A DNA stretch of 64,000 nt from Homalodisca vitripennis (GCF_021130785.1 NW_025778954.1:17708-81707), one strand, 5' to 3'. Shown: positions 46,257 through 58,937, counted from the stretch's first letter. The notes: generated from the letters alone by a model not told the origin. A program made the numbers and translations.

Positions 46257-49069
46257 GATTACTTCGGGTTCTGATTCTTCGCATTAGAGAAGAACCTGCC
46301 ATACCTCAGAGAACAGTCAACACTGCAAGTTCAAATAGACAACATCCTTTTCCATTTTACTCGAACCAGGTAAGTGGAATAAGTTTATACATTGTAGTCT
46401 ACCAATCCATTGTAATCTCCATTTTTATATTATTCTTTTTGTTATCTCTTTTGATCACAGCTTTTTTTAAAATACTATCCAAATATCCATCAAAATGTAC
46501 TGTAAGGGATCTATTAGGAATCCTATGTTATAGTGTGCAGACTCACGTATATGTATTTATTTTTACCAACTGTTCAACCAATTGTAAACATTTAAATTTC
46601 GTTCCATAACATATTCTAAATTTTAAGAATTGCGAAGAAAATTTTAAGTCTTATTAATTAACGTTACATAAAATGAAAGTGTGTAACTACTTCCGTTTTT
46701 ATTTAGTTACATCAAAAAACAGTCAAATATACAAGTTTTCTATAAATGTATATGTTTATCAGTAAAAGTAAATTCGCTTAACTTACTGTATAATAAAAAA
46801 GTACTAAAAGAAAAAAAATATTATATATAATTTACATGATGTTGCCAAAATAAAATCTGTAAGGGATTCCTTATTTAAGTGTTTGTTTACAAAAAAATAA
46901 ATAATTTAAAATGCTTAGGGAAATATTTGATTGTAAATTAAATTGGAGTAAACATATTTTAGACCTTTTTCGAAAAGTGAAACATTCAGATTATAGAGAG
47001 TATGTCCGTAACATATTTAAAGTAATAATGGCCTATAAAAAACTTTTAGGCATTGTTTTATTTATACAGATTTAAAGTTTTAAATAATTTAACCTTGGAA
47101 ATGACACAAGTACAATAATATAAAAGTACTCCTCGTTAGATTGAAACATTTGCTTTTCGAATGTTTGTAATATAAAATGTTTAATAGTGCATTGAGGTAA
47201 ATATCTTCCTTAGTTTAAGTACCAGCATTCTGTAACAATTTCTTATTCATTCATTTCTGGTTCTTTATTCTACATTCATTTTGTGATCTACACTTAGTTT
47301 CGTCTGTTAATAATGTTAAAAATAAATTAAATTATTGAAATGATCTTTAAACAAATTTCCTTTCGCCACTATTCTTTATTGATAATGGTAATAAAAATAG
47401 CGTAATGTTCGATTCTTCTTTGAAGTACGTTTCATGAATTAATGAAATATTCACGTTGTGTGTATGCATGTATTTATGAATTTACATGTGTGCAAATATT
47501 ATAATAGATTGAGCTTGTTTGTAATATGGGCTATTAAAATTGTAGTTTGTCAATATATTAATTAGTAGTTGGTAAAACAACACCAATATATCTTATATAT
47601 TTTACTTACTTTAAACTATATATTAATTTAAAACAAATAATATTATACTTTAAGCCAATAACTCATTTTAAAATGATTTTTTTGCTGACCACTTGTTTAA
47701 ACTCTTTTCAATTGCATCAATAGACTTCAATACACTAATTGTTTCCAATAAAATATAAAATTCAGCTTTAGACTGAAATTCAGCTTCAGGTTTCTCAGCG
47801 TTAAAGATCCAAATTCTTCCGGGATAAACCAGGGTTACCCAGTAAACTGACATTAAACTCAAAATCAAGGCTCATAAACTATTGAGTCAATAAATTGGAA
47901 TAGGGCTATTTTTGTATCAAAAAAGTTAGAAACTATCTAATATAAGCCACTAGAAGTTCGTGCTTAATCAAAATTTGAATTTTGTTAAATTGTGCTTGTT
48001 TAATAGTTTTGCGTTTAGTAGTGCAATACGTCCCAATACTGAAACTGTGTCGACGAACCCAAAACAACATAAGACTATTTAAAAAACTATATACTGTCTA
48101 ACAAGGAAAATAATATTAGTCTTATAATCATCTGTTTAATGTTTTATTCCCCATATCTCACTGGCTGCTATGTAAAACATCTTCAATCAGTCATTGAATT
48201 TAATTGATATAATTACGAATATTTTTAAGAAGGATAATCTAGATTATTTGTTAGTAGTTTTGAGAAAAAAATAGTTTTGTTTTTGCAAATTTCATTACCG
48301 TCCGGGCGTTTTAAAATTATTCAGTTTATTATTTTCTAAATATTGTTATATTACTGAAATTATGGAGCACATAGCAGAGGCATGGAAGTCAGGCCTAGAG
48401 GGAAAAATATTATAGGATAATTTTATAAAATCTTGGTCACCTTTAGAGAGACTTTGATCTAGATGAAAATGTATAATAACTATCAGTTGTAAATTAGTGT
48501 ACATTCAAAAATGTTATACCAACTAATACAATCAAATAAATCTTGAAAACTTTTAAAATATTTTTTAAAGTTTGGTAGTTGAAGTTCAGATGGATTTAGC
48601 AGAGGAACCTTGCAACAATTTGGCTCCCAAGTTACACACTGTCTACTGAAATGGCGAGTAGCGCAACCTACCGTTTTAAGATGTGGGAGTGAACGTTTTG
48701 ATTGCAAGTAATTATAAAACCAAACCTTTTAACATAAACGTAATATTTAATAATAGCTGGAAATGTGATCAAACATTGTATATCTGAAAATAAATATGGT
48801 GAATATTATACTATTTATAAATTTATCAGGAAATAATATTGAAAACACTTGCCTAATGTAATTTATATCTAAATATTTCCATTCTGTTATCATCATAATA
48901 CTGTAAATCTGTAAAGACATGGCTAACCTATTTAAGAGATTTACCTGAGTTTCTCAAGAATAAAAATATCTTCTCACCGTTCTTAAAAATCGCACCGTCT
49001 TAAACTATGTCTACAAATTTTCTTATTGCTACAGATTTGAAATTTTAATATTAATGAGTTGTTATAGTT
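46257..49069. other. AT-rich non-coding stretch
   Basis: No gene that I can support. A 66-codon minus frame (47668-47868) has protein-like composition but no family that I recognise and no clear acceptor and donor pair. Confidence 0.45.
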
Positions 49070-49354
49070 GAGTTAAGCTCCAGTAAAACTTCATCTTAGT
49101 GCAGCGTCTGGAATCTGACGTTGTCACTGACTCCTGGAATTTGGAGTCATCTCAAGAGATCCAAAAAGAGTGCATTTTAGGCTTCTTCGACACCGCTACT
49201 TGTGGATCTCTTAAGACAATCATGACTCCAAATTCCAGGGGTCAAGTCTGTAATACCGTCAGATTCCAGGCGCTGCCCTAAGAGGAAAGTGAAATGGAGC
49301 TAAACTCAAATTCACATTGAATCAACCCTTCCCACCATAGAGTACGTTATGTAT
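49070..49354. mobile_element. Fold-back MITE with ~95-bp arms
   Basis: The left arm 49070-49162 (GAGTTAAGCTCCAGT ... CTCAAGAGATCC) pairs with the right arm 49204-49307 (GGATCTCTTAAG ... GAGCTAAACTC) at roughly 80 percent by eye, around a loop of about 40 nt. The right side extends a further ~45 bp (TTCACATTGAATCAACCC), matching the outer part of the related element at 50592-50721. No coding capacity. Confidence 0.8.
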
Positions 49355-49828
49355 AGAAGTCTTTATTCTTTGCGTTGCTTTCTGACATTATTAGCTTTTA
49401 ACCCATGGGCCTTTAAGTTGATTAAAAAAGGCCAATCAGCAAGAAGGAATCAAATAAGATGGAAAATACTGTTATGCTTTTATGATTGGAACATTTTTGA
49501 GGAGAATCTACTCCCCGCTTGGACCGGTTTCTTTGAGTGACAGGTGTGAATATTACCGTTCCAGACGGTTTCTTCACACTGATTGATACAAAAAATTATT
49601 GGTGTATGGGAAATGAATACTTGTTGGTAACTGTACGATTGGGGGTTTTAAGTTGGCACGTCTGATATATTCAAGATCACAATTCAGGAAAACACACAGA
49701 CACGATTGTATTAATAAGGACACTTTATAATGGATTTTTTTAGTATATTTGAGAAAACTATTGACAAGTCAGTGCTAGTGGTAATATGATTTACTATATG
49801 TTTATTCTCTCCTATGTTTTTATTTCAG
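49355..49828. other. Non-coding, upstream of the candidate exon
   Basis: Nothing recognised. It ends in the pyrimidine-rich TTTTTATTTCAG that forms the acceptor of the candidate exon. Confidence 0.4.
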
Positions 49829-49936
49829 AAACATTGTTCAATCATGTGGATTTTGGTACCTTTGACAATCTCGATAATCGCTACTGCTTCCGGATATGTG
49901 GCAACAGTGGACGCACAACCTTATTGGAGTTATCAG
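49829..49936 (+). CDS. Candidate host exon with signal-peptide start
   Basis: A good 3' splice acceptor (TTTTTATTTCAG, ending 49828) precedes 15 nt of possible leader and an ATG at 49844. Thirty-one codons follow: MWILVPLTISIIATASGYVA, then TVDAQPYWSYQ. A good donor then follows, CAG|GTGAAT at 49937. The first 17 or so residues look like a signal peptide: a hydrophobic core ending in small residues. The exon ends in phase 0. This is the layout of the first coding exon of many insect secreted or cuticle-like proteins, but I cannot name the protein. Without a second exon in view it could still be chance. It lies inside the inferred 28.4-kb duplicated unit. Confidence 0.4.
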
Positions 49937-50591
49937 GTGAATCCTAATAATATATTTACTATATTACAAGGTATACCAGTGCAATCCTGGCCATTTTTCT
50001 TCATCATCCTGTGAACTAATCTTTCCAGGGGCTATAATGTACTTACTAGAATGTAGATTCCGGGGTAAAAGGAATGTTTGAATGTTGTTTTATCCAAATA
50101 CAAATAGGGTTCAACCTTGAACCGTGAGGAGCCAATATATCAAGAGGTTTATTTATAACAAGAGTTGTCTATAGACGGGCATAGGGAAAGACAGATGTAC
50201 GGACTCTCATTTGATCTTTTGATCAAAAGAGGATTTTCTTGGACTCTAGGAAACGCATGTACCAGATTTCAAATCTCTTTCTCCTTTCTACCAAGAGTTA
50301 TCGCAGACAGAAGGGCAGGTAGATAGACATGAGTCCCTTAGATTATCCTTTTCAATTTAAAGCTTACAGTTCCCAGTCAAACGCTGATTTTCTATGACGG
50401 TGAATAAAGCTCAACGGCTCGTTAAAAAGAGCAACAGTGGATTTAAGGAACCCTTATTTCTTCCACGGCCTACTGAATGTGGCCTGGTCTAGACTTCGCT
50501 CGTGATGAAGTAATGTCGTGTTAATGGAATGTTTCAGGCGAAAGATCTGCAATACTAATTATTAAGTAATTTATTAAATTATCCAATACAC
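49937..50591. other. Non-coding, repeat-like words
   Basis: Contains TCATTTGATCTTTTGATCAA and CAAGAGTTATCGCAGACAGA, words I associate with dispersed insect repeats. No gene. Confidence 0.4.
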
Positions 50592-50721
50592 AATAATAAC
50601 GTAGCTATGGTAATAAGTGTTGATTCAATTGAATTTTGAGTTTACCTCCAGTTAACCTTCCTTTTATTGCATCGTCTGGTATCTGACGCTGTCTCAGACT
50701 TGACTCCTGGAATCTGGAGCC
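50592..50721. mobile_element. Half of a fold-back MITE, cut at the duplication junction
   Basis: Left arm only. GAGTTTACCTCCAG, then TGCATCGTCTGGTATCTGACG, then GACTCCTGGAATCTGGAG matches 49070-49153. An outer ~45 bp matches, inverted, the right outer flank of the 49-kb element. At 50722 the sequence switches without transition to Helitron leader. The loop and right arm are missing. Confidence 0.8.
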
Positions 50722-51569
50722 AAATTTGTAAATATTAAGTGTGCACCGATTGATCAGTTAATTTTTTTGTTTATAAATAAATTGTTTTTTATCTTGGTAT
50801 GTTTTAAATTGGATCCAGCAGAATGTGCTACGATCGCAGTTTCAAATGTTTTTCTATTTTAATTCCAGGTTTTCCCGACAGTTTGTGCTGCTATCAAATT
50901 TGTGTGTTGTTTTGTATCATCGTGTAATTATTGTGTGAGTGCTAATTGTAATATTAAATTAATAGAGAATCACATGTGTCAATAACTATTGTTAATAATG
51001 TAGGAATTGGTTTTAAATTAAATTCTGTTGGCCATTTCTGATACTATACTGTAATTTTAAATAACTATAATGAAATTCAGTAGTTTAGATAGGCTAATCA
51101 GAAATATCAATAATTCGATTGAGATGGTGGCTGCTTATTATACTTCAGCCTTTAAATAACTGTAATTTGGATCGTCGTTTTAGTAGTTTAGATAGGCTAT
51201 TCAGATATATCAATAATTCAATTATGATGGTGGCCACTTATTGTACTTCAGACCTATAGGGAATACTTATTTAGTATATTAGATAAATTAAATTCTGTTG
51301 GCCAGTTCCGATACTATACTGTAATTTTAAATAATTATAATGTAATTCGGTAGTTTAGATAGATTAATCAGAAATATCAATAATTCGATTGTGATGGTGG
51401 CCATTTATTGTACTTCAGACCTATAGGGAATACTTATTTAGTATTTTAGATACCGTAGTCTACGTTGTTATACATTTTTATCTAGAAGTTACTTAAATAA
51501 AATTACATATTCAATAACTTCCTCATATTCATTGTTTACTATTATACAGAATTTTATTTTTACAGAAAA

Positions 51570-52698
51570 ATGCCACGTCTTCGTGGAAGAGGACGAAATA
51601 TTGGTCGACGTACTCGACACGCACAATTGGCCCATGATCGTCGATTGAATAGAACAGATCAAGAACACTCAACGGATAATGTAACTTTAATGGATCAAGT
51701 TGCACGTACACGTGCAAATGAAAATTCAGAACAACGGAATCAACGTCTCCGTGCTAATGCATTAAGACAACGTGAGGCACGTCAACGAACGACCAATGCA
51801 CACAGAGAGCGTAACCAACGGCGAATGCAAGATAGTCGAGCATTGACACGAGCATATCTTAATCGTCTCGCATTTGAATATGACCCTGAAATAGACTATT
51901 CATCACATGTACTAATTATGATCGGCAGTATGGACAAAGAGTGTCAATATTGTCATGCTTTGAAGTACAAAGATGAAACAGCTGGTTTATGTTGCACATC
52001 TGGAAAAATTTCACTGCCACCATTAAAACCACCACCTGAACCTTTAAAATCACTATTAGCTGGAACCACATCTCAATCAAAATTGTTTTTTAAAAAAATT
52101 CGTAAATTCAATTCTTGCTTTCAAATGACATCATTTGGAGCAACAAAAATTGTTCGTAATGAAGATGGACGTAATTTTGAATCTACATTCAAGATTCAAG
52201 GTCAAGTTTACCACCAAATTGGTTCATTGCTTCCAATGCCTGATGCTGATCCAAAATTCTTACAAATTTATTTTATGGGTGATGAGGAGCAACAAACCCA
52301 TATGCGCTGTGTATACAATCATATGGAGCAAATGGAGGAACGAGAAATTGTGGACATTTTGGAAACGTTTTTTCTAAACCATAACCAATTGTTACGATTG
52401 TTCAAGACTCTTTCTAACAGACTGGAATACGACAACTACGTCATTGTTATTAAAGCAGACAAAGTGCCCCATGGTGAGCACGCAGGCACATATAATGTTC
52501 CAACTCTTAATGAAGTTGCAGTTGTTATGGCTGGTGATCCATGTGAACGTCGAGATATTCGCATACAACGCAGAGATAACACGATGCAAATAATTCAAGA
52601 CAATCATCGTTCTTATGATGCACTGCAATATCCATTGATATTTTGGGAAGGAGAAGATGGATATCATTTAAATATTAAACAACGGAATCCAACTACAG
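51570..52698 (+). CDS. Helitron Rep-helicase, exon 1 (residues 1-376), intact
   Basis: N-terminal exon of a rolling-circle Rep/helicase that cuts, unwinds and rejoins Helitron DNA in the nucleus. The ATG lies in AAAAATGCC, four bases after TTTTTACAG, a possible leader-intron acceptor. Residues 1-90 are Arg/Gln-rich and basic. Residues 125-142 hold CQYCHALKYK...CC, the zinc-finger-like motif usual in animal Helitrons. From about residue 180 (FNSCFQMTSFGA) to 376 runs the Helitron-like N-terminal domain. The exon ends in phase 1 at ACAG|GTAAAA; the unspliced frame runs on to a TAG at 52731-52733. Joining to exon 2 at 54439 keeps the frame and gives 4,488 coding bases including the stop, or 1,495 residues. 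The join restores the NPTTG-EELIKKVSAM context expected of the family. Confidence 0.9.
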
Positions 52699-54438
52699 GT
52701 AAAACTTATAGATTATTATTATTTATAGAATAGAATAGAAAATTCTTTATTTTACTGCAATACAATTTAGTACAATAAATACACATTTACAACTCTACAT
52801 GAATATGTATTTTACACCCTTAAACATGTACAACAATAAATAACTATATTATACTTAAAGATAATTTTTAATTGATTCTTAGAGATGCTATTATACATGT
52901 TAGACGCAAGAAACAACCGAAAAATCCCCCGCAAAAAACCATTCCATAATAAAAACGGCATGACATAAATAAAACTATCAACATATTTTACCATCAAGAA
53001 ACTTTGACTTATTACAAACAGTCCCTCGCAAAGGGCGCCCCAGTCACCCCAAACATCCAAAATACAATATACTTATATTTAAATTTAAATAATAGTTGTA
53101 CATTGACTACATTATTTGAACAAACCATGATAAAAAACACTCAAGTTTTCCAACTTAAAAATTGGTTGCAAATGAATACTCACTATGTTTTCATAACTAA
53201 GCAAAATAAATAGGTTATCCCCTACGAAAATTCCTGTGGTGGGATCGCCAGCACGTTAAAATTATTAAAGATTAAAAAACGGCATGACATAAATAAATAA
53301 GTATATTATTAAACTATCAAAATAACTAAACATGTAATATCTGTGCAATAGTAAGTTAAATTAAATATAATTAGAACCACATACAAAATAATATGTTGCG
53401 AACCTAACTATTTGCAATTAAAACTGTTAATAATGCAGTTGCAATAGTGTTCTATTGTACAATTTTCAAAACAATATCTAGATTTTCTGTAATAAAAAGC
53501 CACTTTCTTAAGTTAGACAAAAATTGATCTATATTAGAAAAAATTTCAAGTTGGTGGATGATTGTATTAAAAACTCGGAGTGCAATACTACTGTAAAAAT
53601 TTTGATACGCTGCTGAATGTGATTTCGGAACATGCATTACTTGACATCGTCTTAAGTTATGGTTTGTACTACGAGTCATTACGGAGAAAGCTGTACTTCT
53701 TACAAAAAATTGTTTTAACACTTTATAAATAAATAGATGCTTTAGTGGAAACAATTTCAAATCAAGAAAAATCGGCCAGGCATGCTCAAGCTTTCCCTTT
53801 CCTGCAATCACACGGACAAAGTGTTTTTGTAATATAATAATAGGATAAAGTGTCGATTGGTAGGCTCCGCCCCAGCAAGCAATTCCATACCCCAGCCTGG
53901 ATCCAATGAGAGCGTGATACACATTGATCATAACCTTCCTTGGACATAATTGTCGAAGCAAATAAAACTTTCTTAAGCTACTGTACAGTTCCTTTTTCAA
54001 TTTTAAAATATGTGACTTCCATGTTAGCTTACTGTCGATAATCAGTCCAAGGTATTTAATACTATTGTTCTGTTCTATAATCATGCAATTGCACTGTTGG
54101 TAGGTATTGTTAAAACAATTAAAATCATGGAATTTCAAAGGTGTTTCCAAATTGTACTCTGTCTTTAGACCAAAAATTAAAAACTTTGTTTTTTCACTCA
54201 AAATCATGTAATTTTTATCAAACCATAAACGTAATAGTTTTAAATCATTCTCCATTTCATTTTTCAAGGTGTTTAAACATTAATTTTAAAAATAAAAGCT
54301 GTGTCATCGGCAAAGGCAAACACGCGACCCCTGAAGCGCCCATTACACAAGTCATTGATGTAAATCAAAAATAAAACTGGATTATTCTTTTTTTTAACCA
54401 ATCATTTCTGTTTATCTTAAAAATCTTTTTATTTCCAG
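52699..54438 (+). other. Helitron intron carrying a LINE
   Basis: Donor GTAAAACTTATAG, acceptor TTTTTATTTCCAG. Without the antisense LINE (52726-54380) and one copy of its target duplication, only about 75 nt remain, a normal size for an insect intron. The LINE therefore entered an existing short intron without necessarily destroying the gene. Confidence 0.8.
52726..54380 (-). mobile_element. 5'-truncated LINE, antisense in the Helitron intron
   Basis: On the minus strand it starts inside the RT palm (PVLFLIYINDL), passes the catalytic FADDT box, shifts frame near 54270, then stays open from 54267 to 53452 (271 codons). That frame holds the thumb (KYLGLIIDSKLTWKSHI), YHALIGSRLGYGIACWG and the C-terminal region of a Jockey/CR1-group LINE protein. 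The 3' end is AATAAAGAATTTTC followed by (TATTC)n, at 52726-52745 on the plus strand. Flanking ATTATT(A/C)TTT at 52715-52724 and 54381-54390 is a probable target-site duplication. 5' truncation is typical of LINE insertion. Not autonomous. Confidence 0.85.
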
Positions 54439-57400
54439 GTGAAGAACTGATCAAGAAAGTTAGTGCGATGAACTTCTACGCATACCGGTTGATGATTCGT
54501 GCTAATGAAGAAAATCACATTCTCCGATGCAGACAGCTATTTCATCAGTATGTAGTCGATATGTATGTTAAAATCGAAAGTGAGAGGTTACGGTATATAA
54601 AATTTAATCAAGTAAAACTTCGTTCTGAGGAATACATTCATTTACGTGATGCTGTAATCGGTAACGTAGATGCAACGAATGATATAAACAACATCGGTAC
54701 CGCATATATTCTTCCATCATCATACATTGGTAGTCCGCGTCATATGCAAGAATATATTCAAGACGCCATGACTTACGTACGTGCATACGGCCGACCAGAT
54801 CTTTTTATCACATTTACGTGTAATCCAAACTGGGATGAAATTAACATTTTACTGTTGTCAGGTCAAACAACAATGCATCGCCATGATATTACTGCACGTG
54901 TGTTCAAACAAAAATTAAAATCTTTGATGAATTTGATTACACATCACTCGGTATTTGGTGAAACACTATGTTGGCTTTACTCTGTTGAATGGCAAAAACG
55001 AGGTTTACCTCATGCGCATATTTTGATTTGGTTAGTGGATAAAGTATGCCCACAAGAAATTGACAAAATTATTTCAGCGGAGATTCCGGATCCGAATTTT
55101 GATAAAGAATTATTTAACATTGTTACTACTAATATGATCCATGGTCCATGTGGTACTCTAAATATGGTGTCACCATGTATGGATAATGGGAAATGTACAA
55201 AACGTTTTCCAAAACCATGTCAAACTGATACTATCACCAATATCGACGGTTATCCATCTTACCGTCGTAGAGACGTAGACAATGGTGGTCAATCATATGA
55301 ATTACGCCTGTCAAACGGTGTAAGAGTAGATATTGATAATCGCTGGGTGGTTCCATATTCACCATTGCTGTGCAAAACCTATAAAGCACACATAAACGTT
55401 GAATTATGCAGTTCGGTGAAGTCTATCAAATACATTTGTAAGTACGTTCATAAGGGCAGTGATAAAGCTATATTTTCTGTTCAAAATGTAAACGACAATG
55501 ATGAAATAACACGTTATCAATTGGGGAGATACATAAGTAGTAATGAAGCTATTTGGCGCATTTTTTCGTTCCCTATACATGAAAGGAATCCTGCTGTTAT
55601 ACATTTGGCTGTGCACCTTGAAAATGGACAGCGTGTTTATTTTACAGAACAGACTGCAATACAACAAGCTTTAACAGCTCCAAAAACAACTCTTACTGAA
55701 TTTTTCAACCTTTGTAAACGACAAGATGTTGTTGGTCAATTCGCAAAGACGTTACTGTATACTGATGTTCCTAAATTTTTTACATGGAATAAACAATCAA
55801 AACGTCGGGAACCACGGAAACGAGGCATTCCAGTCCCAGAGTTCACCAATATATTTATGACAAATACTCTAGGCAGATTATATACAGTTCATCCTAAGCA
55901 ACGCGAATGCTTTTTTCTGCGTTTGTTATTGGTTAATGTTCCTGGACCAACATCCTTTCAATATTTGCGAAAAGTAAATGGTATTTTATATGACACTTTC
56001 TTTGATGCATGTTGTGAGTTAAATTTATTGGAGGATGATAACCATTGGGACCTCACACTTGCAGATGCAGCACTGAGCTCATCCCCACAGCAAATTCGTC
56101 AATTATTTTCAATAATATTGACAACGTGTTTTCCAACTGAAGCATCTACTCTGTGGAACAAATATAAAGACTCAATGAGTGAAGATATTTTGCATCGTAT
56201 TAGAGCTACTAATCAAAATCCCAACATTGAATTCTCAGAAGAAATATATAACAAGGCATTAATAATGATTGAAGATATTTGTACTCTCATTTCGAACATG
56301 CCGCTCATCCATTTCAACATGCCAGCACCGAACCGCCCAGCAGCAGATATCATCAACAGCGATGTTCAACGTGAACACCAATTCGATATGACTTATTTGG
56401 CTACTTTTGTTGCTAATAATGAACGATTGCTTACTGTTGAGCAACGAAATGTGTATGATCGAATAAACGTATCATTTGCAGCACAACAAGATGGATTCTT
56501 TTTTTTGGATGCACCAGGTGGCACTGGAAAAACATTTCTCATCTCACTGATACTTGCGCGCATTCGATCACAAAATCATATTGCATTGGCAATTGCTTCA
56601 TCAGGCATTGCAGCCACCTTACTTGATGGTGGACGGACTGCGCATTCAGCACTTAAATTACCTTTAAATATTCATACAAATCCCGAAGCAATGTGTAACA
56701 TAAATAAGCATTCAGGCATGGCAAAAGTTTTGAAAAAGTGCAAAATTATTATCTGGGACGAATGTACAATGGCCCACAAGCATTCGCTTGAAGCTCTCGA
56801 CAGATCCCTAAAAGATATCAAAGATGATACTAGGCTTTTTGGTGGTACTCTACTTCTGCTGTCTGGTGATTTCAGACAAACATTACCCGTCATTCCACGT
56901 GCGACATATGCGGACGAAATAAATGCATGTTTGAAAGAATCTTATCTATGGCGAAGTGTCAGCAAATTATGCCTTACTCTTAATATGCGCGTTCAACTTC
57001 ACAATGATCCATTAGCGTCAGAATTCTCTAAAATATTGTTAGACATTGGCAATGGTAAAGTTCAATTTTATGAAAATACACAATATATAAGACTCCCAGA
57101 GAATTTTTGCAACATGGTGGCTACCAAAGATGACTTAGTAAAATGTGTATTTCCAGATTTGCAACATAATTATACCAATCATGCATGGCTATGTGAGCGA
57201 GCTATTTTAGCCGCAAAAAATTTAGATGTTGATGCAATCAATTTTAAAATACAACAATCTTTGCCTGGTAATGAAATTACATTCAAATCAATTGACACCG
57301 TTGTTGATCCTGATGAAGCTGTCAACTATCCTGTAGAGTTTTTAAATTCACTGGATTTACCTGGAATGCCACCACATAATTTGCGATTGAAGATTGGTTC

Positions 57401-57797
57401 ACCAATAATTTTGCTTCGGAATTTGAATGCTCCGAAATTGTGTAATGGAACGAGACTGGTCATAAAAAAAATCATGGCCAACATTCTTGAAGCCAGTATT
57501 TTAAGCGGAAGATTTCAAGGTGAAGTTGTACTTCTACCACGGATCCCAATAATTCCTTCAGATTCGCCTATACCATTCAAACGTTTGCAATTTCCAATCC
57601 GCTTGGCATTTGCTATGACTATTAATAAGTCACAAGGTCAAACAATGACAGTTTGTGGCTTAGATTTAGAAAATCCATGCTTTTCTCACGGCCAGTTATA
57701 TGTTGCGTGTTCCAGGGTCGGAAAACCATCTAATTTGTTTGTGTATACTCCCGAAGGATTAACAAAAAATATTGTACATACAATGGCATTAAGATAA
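54439..57797 (+). CDS. Helitron Rep-helicase, exon 2 (residues 377-1495), intact
   Basis: Carries the catalytic parts, numbered in the spliced protein. FITFTCNPNW (499-508) is Rep motif 1. HAH within GLPHAHILIW (His568 and His570) is the HUH metal site. YICKYVHKG has Tyr708 and Tyr712, the two-tyrosine nucleophile pair. The PIF1-type helicase follows: Walker A GGTGKT (1070-1075), Walker B WDE (1149-1151), GDFRQ (1186-1190), TINKSQGQT (1437-1445) and YVACSRV (1464-1470). All key residues are present. Length (1,495 residues) and order (zinc finger, Rep, helicase) fit animal Helitrons without the endonuclease or OTU extensions seen in some lineages. It is uninterrupted from the acceptor to the TAA. 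Its own element lacks the 5' terminus. Confidence 0.95.
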
Positions 57798-58063
57798 ATT
57801 AAGTTGTAAATTGAAAAAATATACCTGTTATAAAATAGTTTGTTTCAACTTTTTTACCTTCAGTTTAAATAAGTTTAAGTTTTCATTTAAAACATCCTCT
57901 ACATTTCACTTCACTCATGTTATACTCACACACTATCAGTTGGTGGAAGTGTGATTAAATGTACATGTAATGACGTTAGATATAGTAATAACTTTAATAT
58001 AAATTTTTATGAAAACAGCCCAGATTGTGTCAGATTAATCAAAGTTTAAAATTTTCGAATTAA

Positions 58064-58100
58064 AGACGTGTGCACAGGACAACGTCTGTCGGGTCTGCTA

Positions 58101-58101
<1 letters not shown>
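58064..58101 (+). terminator. Helitron 3' end: hairpin and CTAG, copy 2
   Basis: Same AGACGT/ACGTCT stem and GTCGGGTCTGCTAG end as copy 1, followed by T. Confidence 0.9.
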
Positions 58102-58185
<84 letters not shown>

Positions 58186-58275
58186 GTATATGTATGTATA
58201 TATAATATATATGTATATATATATATATATATATTATTTATATTTATAATAATATAAGAATAATAATATATGTAT
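58102..58275. repeat. TA-rich microsatellite, copy 2
   Basis: Equivalent to 29728-29885, 16 bp longer in total. Confidence 0.9.
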
Positions 58276-58309
58276 ATATCCTAAATTTATAACCTAATTT
58301 TATCCTGGT

Positions 58310-58937
58310 TTGCACAAATTCAAGAGAGTTATGAAAATTGGCTATGAAATTTACAAAAGCTCGCCCTTAACTGAGAAATTATTGTCCAGGCCAAATAGAA
58401 TAGTATTTAAGAGACCTAAAAATTTGAAGGATATGCTTTTAAGGCCCAAAATTCTTGTTGGAAAAAATTCTGACAATTTATCTTTTTGCTGTGAACCATT
58501 TAATAAACCACATTGTGGTATTTGCAAAATTATGGATAAGACCGATCAATTCCAAATTAGCGTCACTAACAAAACTTATCCAATAGCTGGTAAATTGGAC
58601 TGTACCTCCAATAATTCAATTTACCAGCAAACCTGTAGGTTCTGTCCCAAGGACTACATTGGGCACACCTCAAATTCTTTGCGGGTAAGAATGACTGGTT
58701 ACAGTTTTTGTATCAATAACAGAAAATAAAAAAAAAACAGTAGAATTGCACGCTATTCACCATAACAAAAGCTTTAAGGATTGTTATAAACTCAAAGCTA
58801 TAAGCAAAATCACACCTTGTGAAAACAGCTCTCAAAATGATTTAGATTTAAGGAATAGGGAATTGGCACACCAACTTATATTAAAATCGAAACAACCATG
58901 TGAATATTCGCTAAATTATTGTTTTCCACTTGAATAA
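58310..58937 (+). pseudogene. Penelope-like element fragment with GIY-YIG endonuclease, copy 2
   Basis: No difference from copy 1 (29920-30547) seen in the coding parts, including the phase change at the A-rich tract near 58727-58740. Because both copies share it, that frameshift predates the duplication. See copy 1 for motifs. Confidence 0.75.

Larger units (their letters stand above)
50722..58101 (+). mobile_element. Helitron copy 2, 5' end missing, gene intact
   Basis: Starts in the third leader repeat (equivalent to 22347) and so lacks about 2.1 kb, including the TC terminus. It keeps the complete gene and the 3' hairpin plus CTAG (58098-58101). It cannot be excised as a normal Helitron from its own 5' end, but it could supply Rep-helicase in trans. 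Confidence 0.9.

Noticed and set aside
47668..47868. 66-codon minus-strand frame with protein-like composition
   Set aside because: No recognised family, and I could not find a convincing acceptor and donor pair around it.
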